A DNA stretch of 64,000 bases from an uncultured bacterium (GCA_949297775.1 CASFTM010000001.1:1-64000), one strand, 5' to 3'. Positions 16,673 through 26,264 are shown, numbered from the stretch's first letter. Made by a program: numbers and translations. The notes: generated by a model not told the origin, from the letters alone.

Positions 16673-17140
16673 CTATTTTATTTCAGAGGTGCAGTTCGGG
16701 CACCGCACCGCCGCCAACGGAATATCCGTACAGCAATAGGGGCATTTTTTGGCAGTGGGGGCGGCAGCAGCATCTTGTTTTTTTAGTTTATTAATTTTAT
16801 TAATCATTTTAATCAAGACAAAAATACACGCCGCCACAATTACAAAACTGATAATGGCATTTAAAAAATTGCCGATATTAATGGTCGTAGCGCCGGCGGC
16901 CTGCGCCGCTGATAAAGAGTCATACGGGCCAGGCACCGTCCCACCCTGTTTCAGTACAATAAACCAATTGGAAAAATCCACCTTGCCCATCAACAGTCCT
17001 AAGGGCGGCATTAAAATATCCGCCACCATAGAATTCACAATTTTGGTAAACGCCGCGCCGATGATAATACCGACCGACATATCAATCACACTGCCGCGCA
17101 TAATGAAATTTTTAAACTCATTAAATATGCTTTTAAACAT
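16673..17140 (-). CDS. mscL: Large-conductance mechanosensitive channel with C-terminal zinc ribbon
   Basis: MscL opens under membrane tension to release solutes in osmotic downshock. In 155 residues the N-terminal helix and first span (FIMRGSVIDMSVGIIIGAAF) and the second span (near 88-112) are typical. After the usual end, a zinc-ribbon-like tail has CPYC near residue 133 and CPNC near residue 149. Such a tail occurs in some MscL proteins but is absent from the E. coli one. The gene is last in a minus-strand series. Confidence 0.94.
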   Translation of the reverse strand: MFKSIFNEFKNFIMRGSVIDMSVGIIIGAAFTKIVNSMVADILMPPLGLLMGKVDFSNWFIVLKQGGTVPGPYDSLSAAQAAGATTINIGNFLNAIISFVIVAACIFVLIKMINKINKLKKQDAAAAPTAKKCPYCCTDIPLAAVRCPNCTSEIK

Positions 17141-17154
17141 TCCTTTTTCCCCCG

Positions 17155-17862
17155 TTACTTTACCAATCCGACCGCTTTCAAAAGCGGCGTATATAAGTCG
17201 TTCTCCGGCGGATATTTAATTTCCCCCGGGTCCGTTTGATCCACAAATTCCACCGGCGCACGGTCCACCCGGCACAGCGGGCATTGTTCGGCGGCTTCCC
17301 CCATCGTCAGCGCGCAGGCGGCTGCCAGCGCATCCGCCGCGTTAACCAGCGTTACCTCTAATTTCTTTCCATAAATATCCGGCGCGCCGCGCAAATCTTT
17401 TACCCCTTTAAACCCTGCATACGCCACCGCCGCACCGATGACTCCCGCCCGAAGCGGCAAAATCATACTGTCGGTAATAATCACGCCCAACTCTTTTACC
17501 CGCCACGCTTGTTGCAAAATCGCACGCAGTTCTGCCGCGCACGCGTAGCAATCGGACGGCAGCAACAAAAGTTTCCCGTCCGCGTTGGACTCGTCAATCC
17601 CGGCATTGGTCATTATCATTCCGTTTTTAATCGTCAGCCATGCCAGCGGCGTTTGCAAAGCCGCGGCGCTTTCCTGCCGGATGAGCGCTTCTTTTTGTGC
17701 GCGGCTTTTGTACGGCACGCTAAGGCCTTTCCACAAACAAACCAGCTTGGACGAAACGGTAAGGATGGTCTTTTCCGGCACGGACGGCAAATGCTCCGCC
17801 ACAAAAGCGGGCAAGTTTTCGCTTTCCTGAAACAACCGGGTATGGACAGGTGTAATTTGCAT
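17155..17862 (-). CDS. CofE-like (F420:gamma-glutamyl ligase family) protein
   Basis: The family adds glutamate in gamma linkage, in methanogens and actinobacteria to coenzyme F420-0. In 235 residues I see the family segments LTVSSKLVCLWKG, IKNGMIMTNAGIDESNA, VIITDSMILPLRAGVIGAA and FKGVKDLRGAPDIYGKKLEVT. No F420 genes are present here. Homologues in bacteria lacking F420, such as Chlamydia, have been linked to folate glutamylation in place of FolC; that is from memory and an inference for this gene. The start is ATG at 17862, right after the hemW stop; a longer start would overlap hemW. Confidence 0.78.
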   Translation of the reverse strand: MQITPVHTRLFQESENLPAFVAEHLPSVPEKTILTVSSKLVCLWKGLSVPYKSRAQKEALIRQESAAALQTPLAWLTIKNGMIMTNAGIDESNADGKLLLLPSDCYACAAELRAILQQAWRVKELGVIITDSMILPLRAGVIGAAVAYAGFKGVKDLRGAPDIYGKKLEVTLVNAADALAAACALTMGEAAEQCPLCRVDRAPVEFVDQTDPGEIKYPPENDLYTPLLKAVGLVK

Positions 17863-17863
17863 A

Positions 17864-18961
17864 TTAATCAAACGGGGCGACAAAACTGCAAAAAACTTCG
17901 TTCGCCAAAAACATTCCTTCAAAAGATAATTTTATTTTTTTGCCGTCTTTTTCCAGCAAGCCGCGCCGGAGGTGGCGTTCAATCTCTTTGCCAAACAACG
18001 CCTTTTGGGCAGGGGTCAGTTCTACGCCGTCCAACTTCCGCAGGCCCAGCATTAAGGTTTCGCCTTCGCGCGCTTTGCCGGTAAGCGTTTCGGACGAAAC
18101 CGCCGGGCTTTCGCCCGCTTCCATACGGCGGATGTATTCCTGCACGTCCGGCGTGTTCTGCCGCCGGCAGCCGTTTATGTACGAGGCCGCCGAACTCCCC
18201 AGCCCGATGTACTCTCCGTTATTCCAATAATGGGTGTTGTGTTTGGCTTCATACCCGGGCAAGGCAAAATTGGAAATTTCGTAATGGTGATATCCGGCCT
18301 TTCGCAAACGCCAGTGCGTTTCTTCCAGCATTCGGCGCATAAGTACTTGGTCGCACACAATCCCCTGCGCGTAAAACGGGGTGCCTTCTTCTATCTGCAG
18401 GCCATACACGGAAATATGCTCCGGACGCAAGGCAATTAGTTTTTCAAGCCCGTCCACAAACTGTTCCAATGTTTGCTCCGGAAGCCCGGCAATCAGATCC
18501 ACATTGATATTAAAAAATCCGCCTTCGCGCGCTTGTTCAAACGCCTGTAAAAAAGTTTTTACATCGTGCACGCGCCCTAATTTTTTTAGTTCTTTGTCAT
18601 TAAAACTTTGCAGCCCCAAGCTCAGCCGGTTAAAACCGGCTTCCCGCAAGACGTGAATTTTGTCCGCCGTTAAACTTTCCGGGTTCGCCTCCAAGGTGCT
18701 TTCTTCCAGGCTGGAAATGGCCCCAAACCACCGCCGGACAATCCCGCACAGCGTGCGCAGCTGCGCCGCGGAAAGCAAACTGGGCGTTCCGCCCCCCACA
18801 TACAACGTTTGCACCATTAAGGCCGGGGGAAAAGTGGCCTCTTTTTCCAGTGCAGCCAAATAAGCCGGAATCATATCCTCCCGCCCCGCAAACGACGCGA
18901 AATCGCAATAATTGCATTTTTGTTTGCAAAACGGAAGATGAATGTAGAGCGCGGTTTTCAT
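17864..18961 (-). CDS. hemW: Radical SAM heme chaperone HemW-like protein
   Basis: HemW proteins bind heme and a 4Fe-4S cluster; they were formerly annotated as oxygen-independent coproporphyrinogen oxidase. The 365 residues begin ALYIHLPFCKQKCNYCDF with the CX3CX2C cluster (Cys12, 16, 19), then YVGGGTPSLL, GLQSFND and ISVYGLQIEEGTPF. The C-terminal HemN-like domain is present (GLRKLDGVELT). It starts at the prfB stop in a TAATG overlap. Since I see no heme genes here, its role in this organism is open. Confidence 0.9.
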   Translation of the reverse strand: MKTALYIHLPFCKQKCNYCDFASFAGREDMIPAYLAALEKEATFPPALMVQTLYVGGGTPSLLSAAQLRTLCGIVRRWFGAISSLEESTLEANPESLTADKIHVLREAGFNRLSLGLQSFNDKELKKLGRVHDVKTFLQAFEQAREGGFFNINVDLIAGLPEQTLEQFVDGLEKLIALRPEHISVYGLQIEEGTPFYAQGIVCDQVLMRRMLEETHWRLRKAGYHHYEISNFALPGYEAKHNTHYWNNGEYIGLGSSAASYINGCRRQNTPDVQEYIRRMEAGESPAVSSETLTGKAREGETLMLGLRKLDGVELTPAQKALFGKEIERHLRRGLLEKDGKKIKLSFEGMFLANEVFCSFVAPFD

Positions 18962-20082
18962 TATTTTTTATGTTCGGCTTCGTAGTTTAAAAAGGCGAAG
19001 ATAAACGGATCCAAATCGCCGTCCATGACGGCGTTGATTTGCGAGGTTTCATACCCGGTGCGCAAATCCTTTACCAGCTGGTACGGCATAAAAACATAGG
19101 AGCGGATTTGGTGCCCCCAGGCGATTTCGCCTTTTTGCCCGTAGCGTTTTTCGGCCTCGCTGCGTTTTTTGTCCATTTCCATTTCATATAACCGCGCTTT
19201 GAGCATTTTCATCGCGGTTTGACGGTTTTGCAGCTGGCTGCGCTCAATGCGGCAGGAAACCACAATCCCCGTAGGAATGTGCAGCAATCGCACGGCAGAT
19301 TCCACTTTGTTGACGTTCTGTCCGCCGTGCCCGCCGGCGCGGGATGTTTCCAGCTGGATGTCTTTTTCGGGGATTTCAATGTTTATGTCTTCATCAATAT
19401 CGGGCAATACATCGCACGATGCAAAAGACGTATGGCGGCGGGCGTTGGCGTCAAACGGCGATACGCGCACCAGACGGTGCACGCCGTTTTCCCCTTTCAA
19501 ATATCCATAAGCAAAAGGACCTTCCACCATGGCGCTAAGCGTTTTGATGCCGGCTTCGTCGCCGGGCTGGGCGTCCAATACCGAAAATTTAAACCCGTGC
19601 TGTTCGGCCCAGCGCGTGTACATACGCACCAGCATTTGCGCCCAATCGCACGACTCTGTGCCGCCGGCCCCGGCGTGGATAGTTAAAATGGCATTTAATT
19701 TGTCGTTCGGGTCCGACAGGCGGATTTCTCCTTCTTTCTGGGCAATCTGTTTTTCCGTTTCCGCCAAAGAAGCGTCCAAAGAAGCTAGTTCGGTTTGGTC
19801 CTGCATTTCTTTGCACAAATCAAACCAGGCGCGGGCGTCTTCTATTTTTTTGTGCAACAAATGGAAAGTGTCTATAGACGTTTTCAAAAAATCAATTTGC
19901 CGGCTGACGTCTTTGGCCTTTTTGGTGTCATTCCAAAAGGCTGGGTCGGCCGATTGCGCCTGCAAAGAGGCCAGCTCCTGCTGTTTGCCGGCGATATCAT
20001 CAATAGATTCTATCTTGGCGACGCGCGCCGCCAAGTCCTCTATTTTTTGTTCTACATCTTTAAATTCAATATTATTATTCAT
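18961..20082 (-). CDS. prfB: Peptide chain release factor 2
   Basis: RF2 ends translation at UGA and UAA. The 373 residues contain the stop-codon-reading region with SPFD ([17 protein letters not shown]) and the catalytic GGQ motif in [17 protein letters not shown]. The start ATG at 20082 lies inside the lnt stop (TATGAATAA), an 8-base overlap. Unlike E. coli prfB, the frame is continuous from the first codon, with no internal UGA and no programmed frameshift near codon 26. Confidence 0.95.
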   Translation of the reverse strand: MNNNIEFKDVEQKIEDLAARVAKIESIDDIAGKQQELASLQAQSADPAFWNDTKKAKDVSRQIDFLKTSIDTFHLLHKKIEDARAWFDLCKEMQDQTELASLDASLAETEKQIAQKEGEIRLSDPNDKLNAILTIHAGAGGTESCDWAQMLVRMYTRWAEQHGFKFSVLDAQPGDEAGIKTLSAMVEGPFAYGYLKGENGVHRLVRVSPFDANARRHTSFASCDVLPDIDEDINIEIPEKDIQLETSRAGGHGGQNVNKVESAVRLLHIPTGIVVSCRIERSQLQNRQTAMKMLKARLYEMEMDKKRSEAEKRYGQKGEIAWGHQIRSYVFMPYQLVKDLRTGYETSQINAVMDGDLDPFIFAFLNYEAEHKK

Positions 20083-21718
20083 ACGCAAAAACCATCGTGG
20101 AAAAAAGTAACGTAAAATAAAAAGCCGCACACAGCCAGGCAAACCAATCCCCCCATTGGGTGTAAAAATTTACCCGGTCCCCGAGCGGAAGCGGAAGCGC
20201 GGCCCGCAAAATCTCTTGCGTAAACAAGCCGGACTGCTGGCTGATGCGCCCAAACGGATCTATCACGGCGGAAATGCCTGTGTTTGCCGCGCGCAATACC
20301 GGGCGCCCGGTCTCCACCGCGCGGAGCACGTTCACCGCCAAGTGCTGGTGCGGGGCCGCGGTTTCAAAAAACCAGGCGTCGTTGGTAATGTTTACAAAAA
20401 ATTTCGCGCCCTGCTTGTTCTGCCCCCGCCACAACTGCAGGAAAATAGATTCGTAGCAGATCGTTTCCCCTACCGGCACGCCGCCTAAATCCAGCGGCTG
20501 CTGCCCGCGCGGGCCGGGCGTAAACGTCCCTAATGCTCCCAGTACTTCCACATTTTTAAACAGAGAACGCACCGTGTTTTCCAGCGGGATATATTCCCCA
20601 AACGGCACCAATTTTATTTTACGGTAACTTTGCAGCGCTCCGTCTTCCTGCGGGGGCAGCAAATAAGCTCCCACATATTGCTTGCCGTCTTGGGTAATGT
20701 TAGAACCGATAAATTGATAGGCCCCAGTTGAACGGCCTATTGTGCGAAACAAATCCAAATAAGGCGCTTCCGTTAATTCTCCCGGAACGGCGCTTTCCGG
20801 CCATACCACCAACCGCACGCCGGTTCCCGCCAGGCTGTTGCCCATTTTATCCAGCGTAGCCAGGATTTCCGCCTCGTACTGCGGGCTCCATTTTTTGTAT
20901 TGGTCTATATTGGGCTGAATCAGGGCGGCGCTTAAACTTAAAATGGGTTGGTGGCGGCGCGGAGAAGAAGCGTCGGAAGCGGCGGGCAAAGAATAATGTC
21001 CATAGGCAAACACACCTAAAAAGACTACCGCCGCCGTTACCATATGGCGAATCCCGTCTTTGACGCCCGGCGTGGCAAACGCCCACCCCAGGGACGCCCC
21101 TACAAAAGCAATAGCAAAGCTGATGCCGTATACGCCGGTGAACGAAGCCAGCTGCAGCATTTCCGGTGCATTCCACTGGGTGTACCCCAACATCACCCAC
21201 GGGAAGCCCAACCCGTAAAAAGCCAGGGTTTGATGAAGCCATTCCCACGCGACCCATCCGCACGCCGCCAACAGCGGGAAAACCCCCCCCGTCCTTCTTA
21301 AAAAATAACAGCTCCCTCCAAATAAACCCATCTGCACCGCCAGCAGCCCTGCCAATCCCAGCCACGCCGCAAGCGCTAGCCCGTTGGAAAGCCCCCCGCC
21401 GTGCACACAAGTATAATAAATCCAATAAAAAATGCCGGCATTAAACAAAAAAGCCGTCAGCCATCCATAGAAAAAAGAGGACCAAAACCCTTTGGTTTTG
21501 GTCACTCCCCAGATAAACGGCGCCAGCGCGAACCACGCCAGTTCATGGCGGGCCGCCCCGGGATAGCTCAGGTATACCAACAACGCCGAAGCCCCCGCAC
21601 ATACCAGCAAAAAAGAATGCCGGCCCAAATTTTTTAGGCAGGCCAACAGACGGGCGCTGAAAGCGTGTTTAGCTTTCAGCGCATCCTGTTCAGTAATGCT
21701 TTGGCGAAACTCACGCAT
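20075..21718 (-). CDS. lnt: Apolipoprotein N-acyltransferase
   Basis: Lnt adds the third acyl chain to the N-terminal cysteine of lipoproteins in the inner membrane, a step before outer-membrane sorting. The 547 residues have an N-terminal membrane bundle (about 40-240) and a nitrilase domain. The catalytic triad is visible: Glu in [10 protein letters not shown], Lys in [12 protein letters not shown], and Cys in [10 protein letters not shown]. Its presence agrees with the several lipoproteins in this window and with a diderm envelope. It overlaps prfB. Confidence 0.95.
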   Translation of the reverse strand: MREFRQSITEQDALKAKHAFSARLLACLKNLGRHSFLLVCAGASALLVYLSYPGAARHELAWFALAPFIWGVTKTKGFWSSFFYGWLTAFLFNAGIFYWIYYTCVHGGGLSNGLALAAWLGLAGLLAVQMGLFGGSCYFLRRTGGVFPLLAACGWVAWEWLHQTLAFYGLGFPWVMLGYTQWNAPEMLQLASFTGVYGISFAIAFVGASLGWAFATPGVKDGIRHMVTAAVVFLGVFAYGHYSLPAASDASSPRRHQPILSLSAALIQPNIDQYKKWSPQYEAEILATLDKMGNSLAGTGVRLVVWPESAVPGELTEAPYLDLFRTIGRSTGAYQFIGSNITQDGKQYVGAYLLPPQEDGALQSYRKIKLVPFGEYIPLENTVRSLFKNVEVLGALGTFTPGPRGQQPLDLGGVPVGETICYESIFLQLWRGQNKQGAKFFVNITNDAWFFETAAPHQHLAVNVLRAVETGRPVLRAANTGISAVIDPFGRISQQSGLFTQEILRAALPLPLGDRVNFYTQWGDWFAWLCAAFYFTLLFSTMVFAYE

Positions 21719-21723
21719 ACCAA

Positions 21724-22155
21724 TTAATAAACAATTTTACAATAATGGCGTTCGCATACCGCTTGGGCCGTGGGGCTGCATTCTTTTTCCGTAGAAGGCT
21801 CCCCTTCTGGGCAAGCCTTTGCAATCGGGCTGGTATTCTGGCGGTTGAATTCCAGCGTATAAGAAGCGTTAATCGCCACCACGCCCTTAGGACCGACCAA
21901 ACAACCGCAGGGGTCTTTATCCACAATGATACAATCCTCATCCACCGTGCAGCTGTACATCCGGCGTTGGCGGAGCTGGGCCGCCGCCTGGGCGGCTTCT
22001 TTTTGTTTTTGGGCTTCTTTTTCTTCCAACTGGGCCTGGTCCAAAAACGGCACATACACTTCTATCGGTTCATCTTTGCTTAAAAAAACCGGAATGAGCA
22101 ATATCGCTGCGGCGGCACACGCCAACAGCCACACCGCTTTTATTTTTGCTTTCAT
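21724..22155 (-). CDS. Membrane-anchored or secreted cysteine-rich protein
   Basis: A 143-residue protein of unknown function. ATG at 22155 overlaps the secA stop. An N-terminal hydrophobic segment (AVWLLACAAAAILLIPVF) is followed by a Gln/Ala-rich coiled coil. The C-terminal domain starts CTVDEDCIIVDKDPCGC and goes on to AINASYTLEFNRQN and a Cys-rich end; eight cysteines fall after residue 65. The pattern resembles eight-cysteine domains of exported bacterial proteins. Disulfide bonding outside the cytoplasm is an inference. Confidence 0.75.
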   Translation of the reverse strand: MKAKIKAVWLLACAAAAILLIPVFLSKDEPIEVYVPFLDQAQLEEKEAQKQKEAAQAAAQLRQRRMYSCTVDEDCIIVDKDPCGCLVGPKGVVAINASYTLEFNRQNTSPIAKACPEGEPSTEKECSPTAQAVCERHYCKIVY

Positions 22156-24746
22156 AAATGGGCTCCACAGCATTTTTTATATTTTTTGCCGCTTCCGCAC
22201 GGGCACGGGTCGTTGCGCCCAATGTGTTTGGCCACTGGGGCGTCGGTTTGGTCCGGGTTTTTAGCGGCGGCCACCTGGGCGCGTTCCGCCGCGGTGCGCC
22301 GGGGCGGAAGCTGCAGGCGGAAAATGTAGCTGACCATCAAATCGCGTATGCGGTTAAGCATAGAAGAATACAGCTTGTACGATTCTTTTTGATATTCAAT
22401 CAGCGGGTCCTTTTGGGCATATCCGCGCAGGCTGACGCTGCTTTGCAGCTGGTCCAATTCGTACAAATTCTGCTTCCACGCGTTATCAATAATTTGCAAC
22501 AAGAGCATCCGTTCTATTTCCGAAAAGTTAATGCCTTGCTCGGTAAAATACAGCACGCGCGCCTGGTACAAATCTTTAACCTGGGCGATAATCTCATCCA
22601 CCAGCTGGTCGTGGGATTTGCGGCCCACGTTTTCCGAAGTAAAATGGAAATCCCCGGGGAAGAAATTGCGCAGGCTCACGTTTAAGGCTTCAAAATCGCT
22701 GCGCTGCGGATGGGACGGATGATAGTATTGTTCCACCAGTTCGTCCACGATTTCTTCCATCATCTGCATCGATTTTTCCGCCATATTTTCGCCGTCCAAA
22801 ATGGCGTTGCGCAAGCCGTAAATGGCGGTGCGCTGCTGGTTCATCACTTTGTCATAATCCAAGAGCTGTTTGCGGATATCAAAGTTGCGCCCTTCCACCA
22901 TGCGCTGGGCGCCTTCAATTTGGCGCGTCATCAAGCGGGACTCTATGGCTTCGCCTTCTTTCATACCCATCGTGCTCAAAATAGACGCAATCTTGGTCGT
23001 GTTGGCAAACAAGCGCATCAGTTCGTCATCCAGTGAGATGTAAAAACGCGAGCACCCCGGGTCCCCCTGGCGGGCACAGCGCCCGCGCAGCTGGTTGTCA
23101 ATACGGCGCGATTCGTGCCGCTCGCTGCCGATAACGTGCAGCCCGCCCAGCTCAACAATCTGTTTTTGTTCCTCCGGATCGGCCGGGTTTCCGCCCAGCA
23201 CGATATCCGTTCCGCGCCCGGCCATATTGGTGGCAATCGTTACCGCCCCTTTGCGGCCCGCCTGGCTGATGATTTGCGCTTCCATTTCGTGATATTTGGC
23301 GTTTAACACTTTGTGCGGAATGCCTTTGGCGCGCAGCATATGGCTGAGTTTTTCCGATTTTTCAATAGAACGCGTGCCCACCAACACCGGAGCGCCTTGT
23401 TTCCACAAGCTTTCCACTTCCTCCACAATGGCGTTGAACTTTTCCCGTTCCGACAAATACACCAAATCCGGGTAGTCAATGCGTTTGGAAGGACGGTTGG
23501 GGCGGATTTCCACCACGTCCAGCTTGTAAATCTGCCAAAACTCGTTGGCTTCCGTCATAGCGGTACCGGTCATACCGGACAGTTTTTTATACAGTTTAAA
23601 GAAATTCTGGAAGGTAATGGTGGCCAGCGTCTGGTTTTCTTCTTTAATTTGCAAGCCTTCTTTGGCTTCCACCGCTTGGTGGAGCCCATCGCTCCAGCGG
23701 CGGCCCGGCATCAAACGCCCGGTAAATTCATCCACAATGACCACTTCGCCGTCTTTTACCACATAATCCACATCGCGTTCGTACAAATGGTGCGCACGGA
23801 GAGCTTGGTTAATGTGGTGCACCCATTCGGATTCCACATCGTTGTATAAGTTGGGCACGTTCAAAAATTTTTCCGCTTTGGCAATACCCGTATCCGTCAG
23901 GGTGGCGGTGTGCGCTTTTTCGTCAATAATGGCGTCCACGCCTTCGTCTAAGTTTACGCCTTCGTATTTAGCTTTTACTTCGTCTTTTTCCGTAATCAGG
24001 CGCACTTTTAGGGACGGGATGAGGCGGTTGACGATATAATATTTATCGGTGCTCTTCTCGGACGGGCCGGAAATGATAAGCGGGGTGCGGGCTTCGTCAA
24101 TTAAAATGGAGTCTACCTCGTCCACGATGCAGTAGTTCAGCGGGCGCAGCACGCGGTCGGTGCGGCTGATGACCATATTGTCGCGCAGGTAATCAAACCC
24201 CAGTTCGTTATTGGTTACATAGGTAATATCTTTGGCATACATCTCGCGGCGTTCGTTGCTGTCCATATCGTGGTTGATGTACCCCACGGTAAGGCCTAAA
24301 AATTCGTGAATGGGGCCCATCCATTGGCGGTCGCGGCGGGCCAGGTAATCGTTGACGGTTACCACATGCACCCCTTTGCCGGTTAATGCGTTTAAGTAAG
24401 AAGGCAATACGGCTACCAGCGTCTTCCCTTCCCCGGTGCCCATCTCGGCAATTTTGCCTTGGTGCAAAACGATACCGCCCAACAGCTGCACGTCATACGG
24501 GCGCAGGCCAATCACGCGCTGGGCCGCCAACCGGACCACGGCAAAAGCTTCTGGAAGGAGTTGGTCCAGCGTTTCGCCTTTAGCTAAGCGGTCTTTAAAT
24601 TCCTGCGTTTTGGCTTTTAGCTGGTCATCGGAAAGGTTTTCAAATTCCGCGGTGAATTTATTGGCATCGTCTACATAATGTTGGATTTTTTTAAGGTCGC
24701 GTTCGCTTTTGGTTCCAAAAATTTTATCAATTACCGTTCTAATCAT
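22152..24746 (-). CDS. secA: Preprotein translocase ATPase SecA
   Basis: SecA drives unfolded proteins through SecYEG. The 864 residues include Walker A in AEMGTGEGKTLVAVLPSY, the DEAD-type VDEVDSILIDEARTPLIISG, the preprotein cross-linking domain, the second nucleotide-binding fold (NMAGRGTDIVLGG) and a C-terminal SEC-C zinc motif (IGRNDPCPCGSGKKYKKCC) that binds SecB and phospholipids. ATG at 24746 follows AAGGAAC. It is followed without gap by the Cys-rich membrane protein and lnt, a block concerned with export and lipoprotein maturation. Confidence 0.97.
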   Translation of the reverse strand: MIRTVIDKIFGTKSERDLKKIQHYVDDANKFTAEFENLSDDQLKAKTQEFKDRLAKGETLDQLLPEAFAVVRLAAQRVIGLRPYDVQLLGGIVLHQGKIAEMGTGEGKTLVAVLPSYLNALTGKGVHVVTVNDYLARRDRQWMGPIHEFLGLTVGYINHDMDSNERREMYAKDITYVTNNELGFDYLRDNMVISRTDRVLRPLNYCIVDEVDSILIDEARTPLIISGPSEKSTDKYYIVNRLIPSLKVRLITEKDEVKAKYEGVNLDEGVDAIIDEKAHTATLTDTGIAKAEKFLNVPNLYNDVESEWVHHINQALRAHHLYERDVDYVVKDGEVVIVDEFTGRLMPGRRWSDGLHQAVEAKEGLQIKEENQTLATITFQNFFKLYKKLSGMTGTAMTEANEFWQIYKLDVVEIRPNRPSKRIDYPDLVYLSEREKFNAIVEEVESLWKQGAPVLVGTRSIEKSEKLSHMLRAKGIPHKVLNAKYHEMEAQIISQAGRKGAVTIATNMAGRGTDIVLGGNPADPEEQKQIVELGGLHVIGSERHESRRIDNQLRGRCARQGDPGCSRFYISLDDELMRLFANTTKIASILSTMGMKEGEAIESRLMTRQIEGAQRMVEGRNFDIRKQLLDYDKVMNQQRTAIYGLRNAILDGENMAEKSMQMMEEIVDELVEQYYHPSHPQRSDFEALNVSLRNFFPGDFHFTSENVGRKSHDQLVDEIIAQVKDLYQARVLYFTEQGINFSEIERMLLLQIIDNAWKQNLYELDQLQSSVSLRGYAQKDPLIEYQKESYKLYSSMLNRIRDLMVSYIFRLQLPPRRTAAERAQVAAAKNPDQTDAPVAKHIGRNDPCPCGSGKKYKKCCGAHL

Positions 24747-24819
24747 AACAAGTTCCTTTTAAAATTTAAGATAAATATGTATTCCTTTGGGTAGGGCTCC
24801 GCCAGGCGGAGCGGAACTG

Positions 24820-25542
24820 TTATTTGGCGACGGGTTTTTTATTTTTGGTTTTAATTTGCAGATTTTCGGCTTGCTGCGCTTCTTGCGAAACCGCTTCCGC
24901 ACGGGCCAAAGCGGCTTCTTGGCGGCGGGCAAGCAGTTCCTCCGTTTGCGCTATATAAGCTTCCGCGGCGGCAACCACCTGCTGCCCGGGATCTCGCTGC
25001 AATGCTTTAAGTTGGGCGTCCGCCCCCGCGAGCTGTTTGCGCAAAGAGGCTTCCCGCCGGGAGTGTTCCTCCTGGAAAAGATTTTTTTCTTGGACAAGCT
25101 GTTCCAGCGCCGCTTGGGCTTGGGCGGCCTGATATTGATAGATTTGAATGCTGACGGCCCAAATTCGGGCAAAAACAGACAGCATTTCCCGCCGGAAGCG
25201 CGTTGCCGCCATGGGGATTTCATTCCCGCTCATTTGCGTATAGAGCCAAGCGTCTTCATAGGCAAGCGTTGCCGCACGCAGGCGGATAGAATTGTTAAAA
25301 TTACGCGCAACCGCAATCAATTCATAGCGGTTTTCCGGGGTAAGAGGCTCTTGGTAAGAGGAAACGAAACTTTCCAATATGGCATTATAGTCGGCATTTT
25401 GGTCGGCATATTCCAACACGGCAGGATTATACTGGGCAAAAATATCCAGCACCTGTTCCCGCGTGTAGCCGCCAGACGCCCCCTGGGCATACAAAGCAGA
25501 CGACATCGCCAATGTAGCGAGTATAAATAGGCTTCGTTTCAT
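24820..25542 (-). CDS. Exported coiled-coil protein of unknown function
   Basis: A 240-residue protein. The signal peptide MKRSLFILATLAMSSALYAQ has a likely signal peptidase I site at YAQ/G. The mature part is almost wholly helical, with an Ala/Gln/Glu-rich coiled coil from about residue 130 onwards and a basic tail (KTKNKKPVAK). No known domain is evident. It lies 73 bases upstream of secA on the same strand, so it may share its transcript. A periplasmic structural role is a guess. Confidence 0.78.
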   Translation of the reverse strand: MKRSLFILATLAMSSALYAQGASGGYTREQVLDIFAQYNPAVLEYADQNADYNAILESFVSSYQEPLTPENRYELIAVARNFNNSIRLRAATLAYEDAWLYTQMSGNEIPMAATRFRREMLSVFARIWAVSIQIYQYQAAQAQAALEQLVQEKNLFQEEHSRREASLRKQLAGADAQLKALQRDPGQQVVAAAEAYIAQTEELLARRQEAALARAEAVSQEAQQAENLQIKTKNKKPVAK

Positions 25543-25559
25543 AGTTTTCGCTCTCTTTT

Positions 25560-25588
25560 ATTTTGCTATTTCTATAGAATATAGTCAA
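25560..25588 (-). promoter_or_regulatory. Promoter of the 24820-secA series
   Basis: On the minus strand, TTGACT (25588-25583) and CAAAAT (25565-25560) are 17 bases apart, and the ATG is 17 bases further on. Confidence 0.45.
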
Positions 25589-25636
25589 GCTTTTTGCCCC
25601 GGAGCCGTTAGCCTTTTTTCTTTTCGGATGTTGATA

Positions 25637-25674
25637 CAAAAACCCCGGAACCTGAACGGTTCCGGGGTTTTTTA
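25637..25674. terminator. Terminator (bidirectional), end of the 25685 gene
   Basis: AACCCCGGAACC and GGTTCCGGGGTT flank a 5-base loop, with A and T runs on the two sides. It serves the minus-strand gene ending at 25685. Confidence 0.88.
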
Positions 25675-25684
25675 AAAAACAGTT

Positions 25685-26155
25685 TTAGCGGGCTGCCGTG
25701 CGGAAGAAATTTCCTTTCACGTTGCGGGCCAACTGCACGCGGCCCATCGTTTTATCCGCTTGGACCATTATATGCTTAGTATTGGGCTGGATGGTGCCTT
25801 CCACCGCACCAAAAATATCGCCTTGTTTAATCACTCCCAACTGGCCGTGATTGTTGATTTGCACTTCCAACTTCAGGTTTCCATCCACGCTGGAAGCCAG
25901 CAAATCCGCTTCGCCCATAGAAAATTCCAACGGAAATTTGGGGTTCACCACCCGTTTGATAGCTACCGGCACATCGGCTTCATTTTTTACAATGATGGCG
26001 CAGGAATTGTTATCGGCTTCAGCCATGCGCGCCAAGCGGTCCGGAACGGTTACCGTGCCGGAGATATTAAAACGTCCTTCGCTGACGGAGCGGGCCAGGC
26101 AGCACACACACGCTACCACACTGACCGCCGCTACCGTAATTAAAATCTTTTTCAT
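25685..26155 (-). CDS. Exported protein with CcmI/CycH-type Ig-like domain
   Basis: A 156-residue protein with an N-terminal hydrophobic signal or anchor (ILITVAAVSVVACVCCLA). The rest, ISGTVTVPDRLARMAE, then CAIIVKNEADVPVAIKRVV, FPLEFSMGEADLL and GDIFGAVEGTIQP, follows the pattern of the C-terminal beta-sandwich of the cytochrome c maturation protein CcmI/CycH. In CcmI that domain follows TPR repeats; here it stands alone and no ccm genes are nearby. A role in cytochrome c assembly is therefore doubtful. It has its own promoter and terminator. Confidence 0.65.
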   Translation of the reverse strand: MKKILITVAAVSVVACVCCLARSVSEGRFNISGTVTVPDRLARMAEADNNSCAIIVKNEADVPVAIKRVVNPKFPLEFSMGEADLLASSVDGNLKLEVQINNHGQLGVIKQGDIFGAVEGTIQPNTKHIMVQADKTMGRVQLARNVKGNFFRTAAR

Positions 26156-26174
26156 ATTTATATTTTACCCTTTT

Positions 26175-26244
26175 CCGCTTGTTCTTGGCAAGCGGACCTG
26201 TTGCGCCGTTATTTGTATTATAGGCGTTACGTTTACTTTTTCAA
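26175..26244 (-). promoter_or_regulatory. Promoter and leader hairpin of the 25685 gene
   Basis: On the minus strand, TTGAAA (26244-26239) and a perfect TATAAT (26222-26217) are 16 bases apart. The leader then contains a 7-bp hairpin CCGCTTG/CAAGCGG at 26175-26195. There is no clear ribosome site before the ATG at 26155. Confidence 0.6.
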
Positions 26245-26264
26245 GCCCCCCAAAAGGCCAAAAA

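Noticed and set aside
18961-20082. Programmed frameshift in prfB
   Set aside because: The frame is continuous from the ATG and no in-frame UGA occurs near codon 26. The family is known to lack the site in a minority of bacteria.
24795-24813. GCTCCGCC/GGCGGAGC hairpin as a terminator between the 24820 gene and secA
   Set aside because: No T run follows on the minus strand, and the genes are spaced as for one transcript. It may only weaken or stabilise the transcript.
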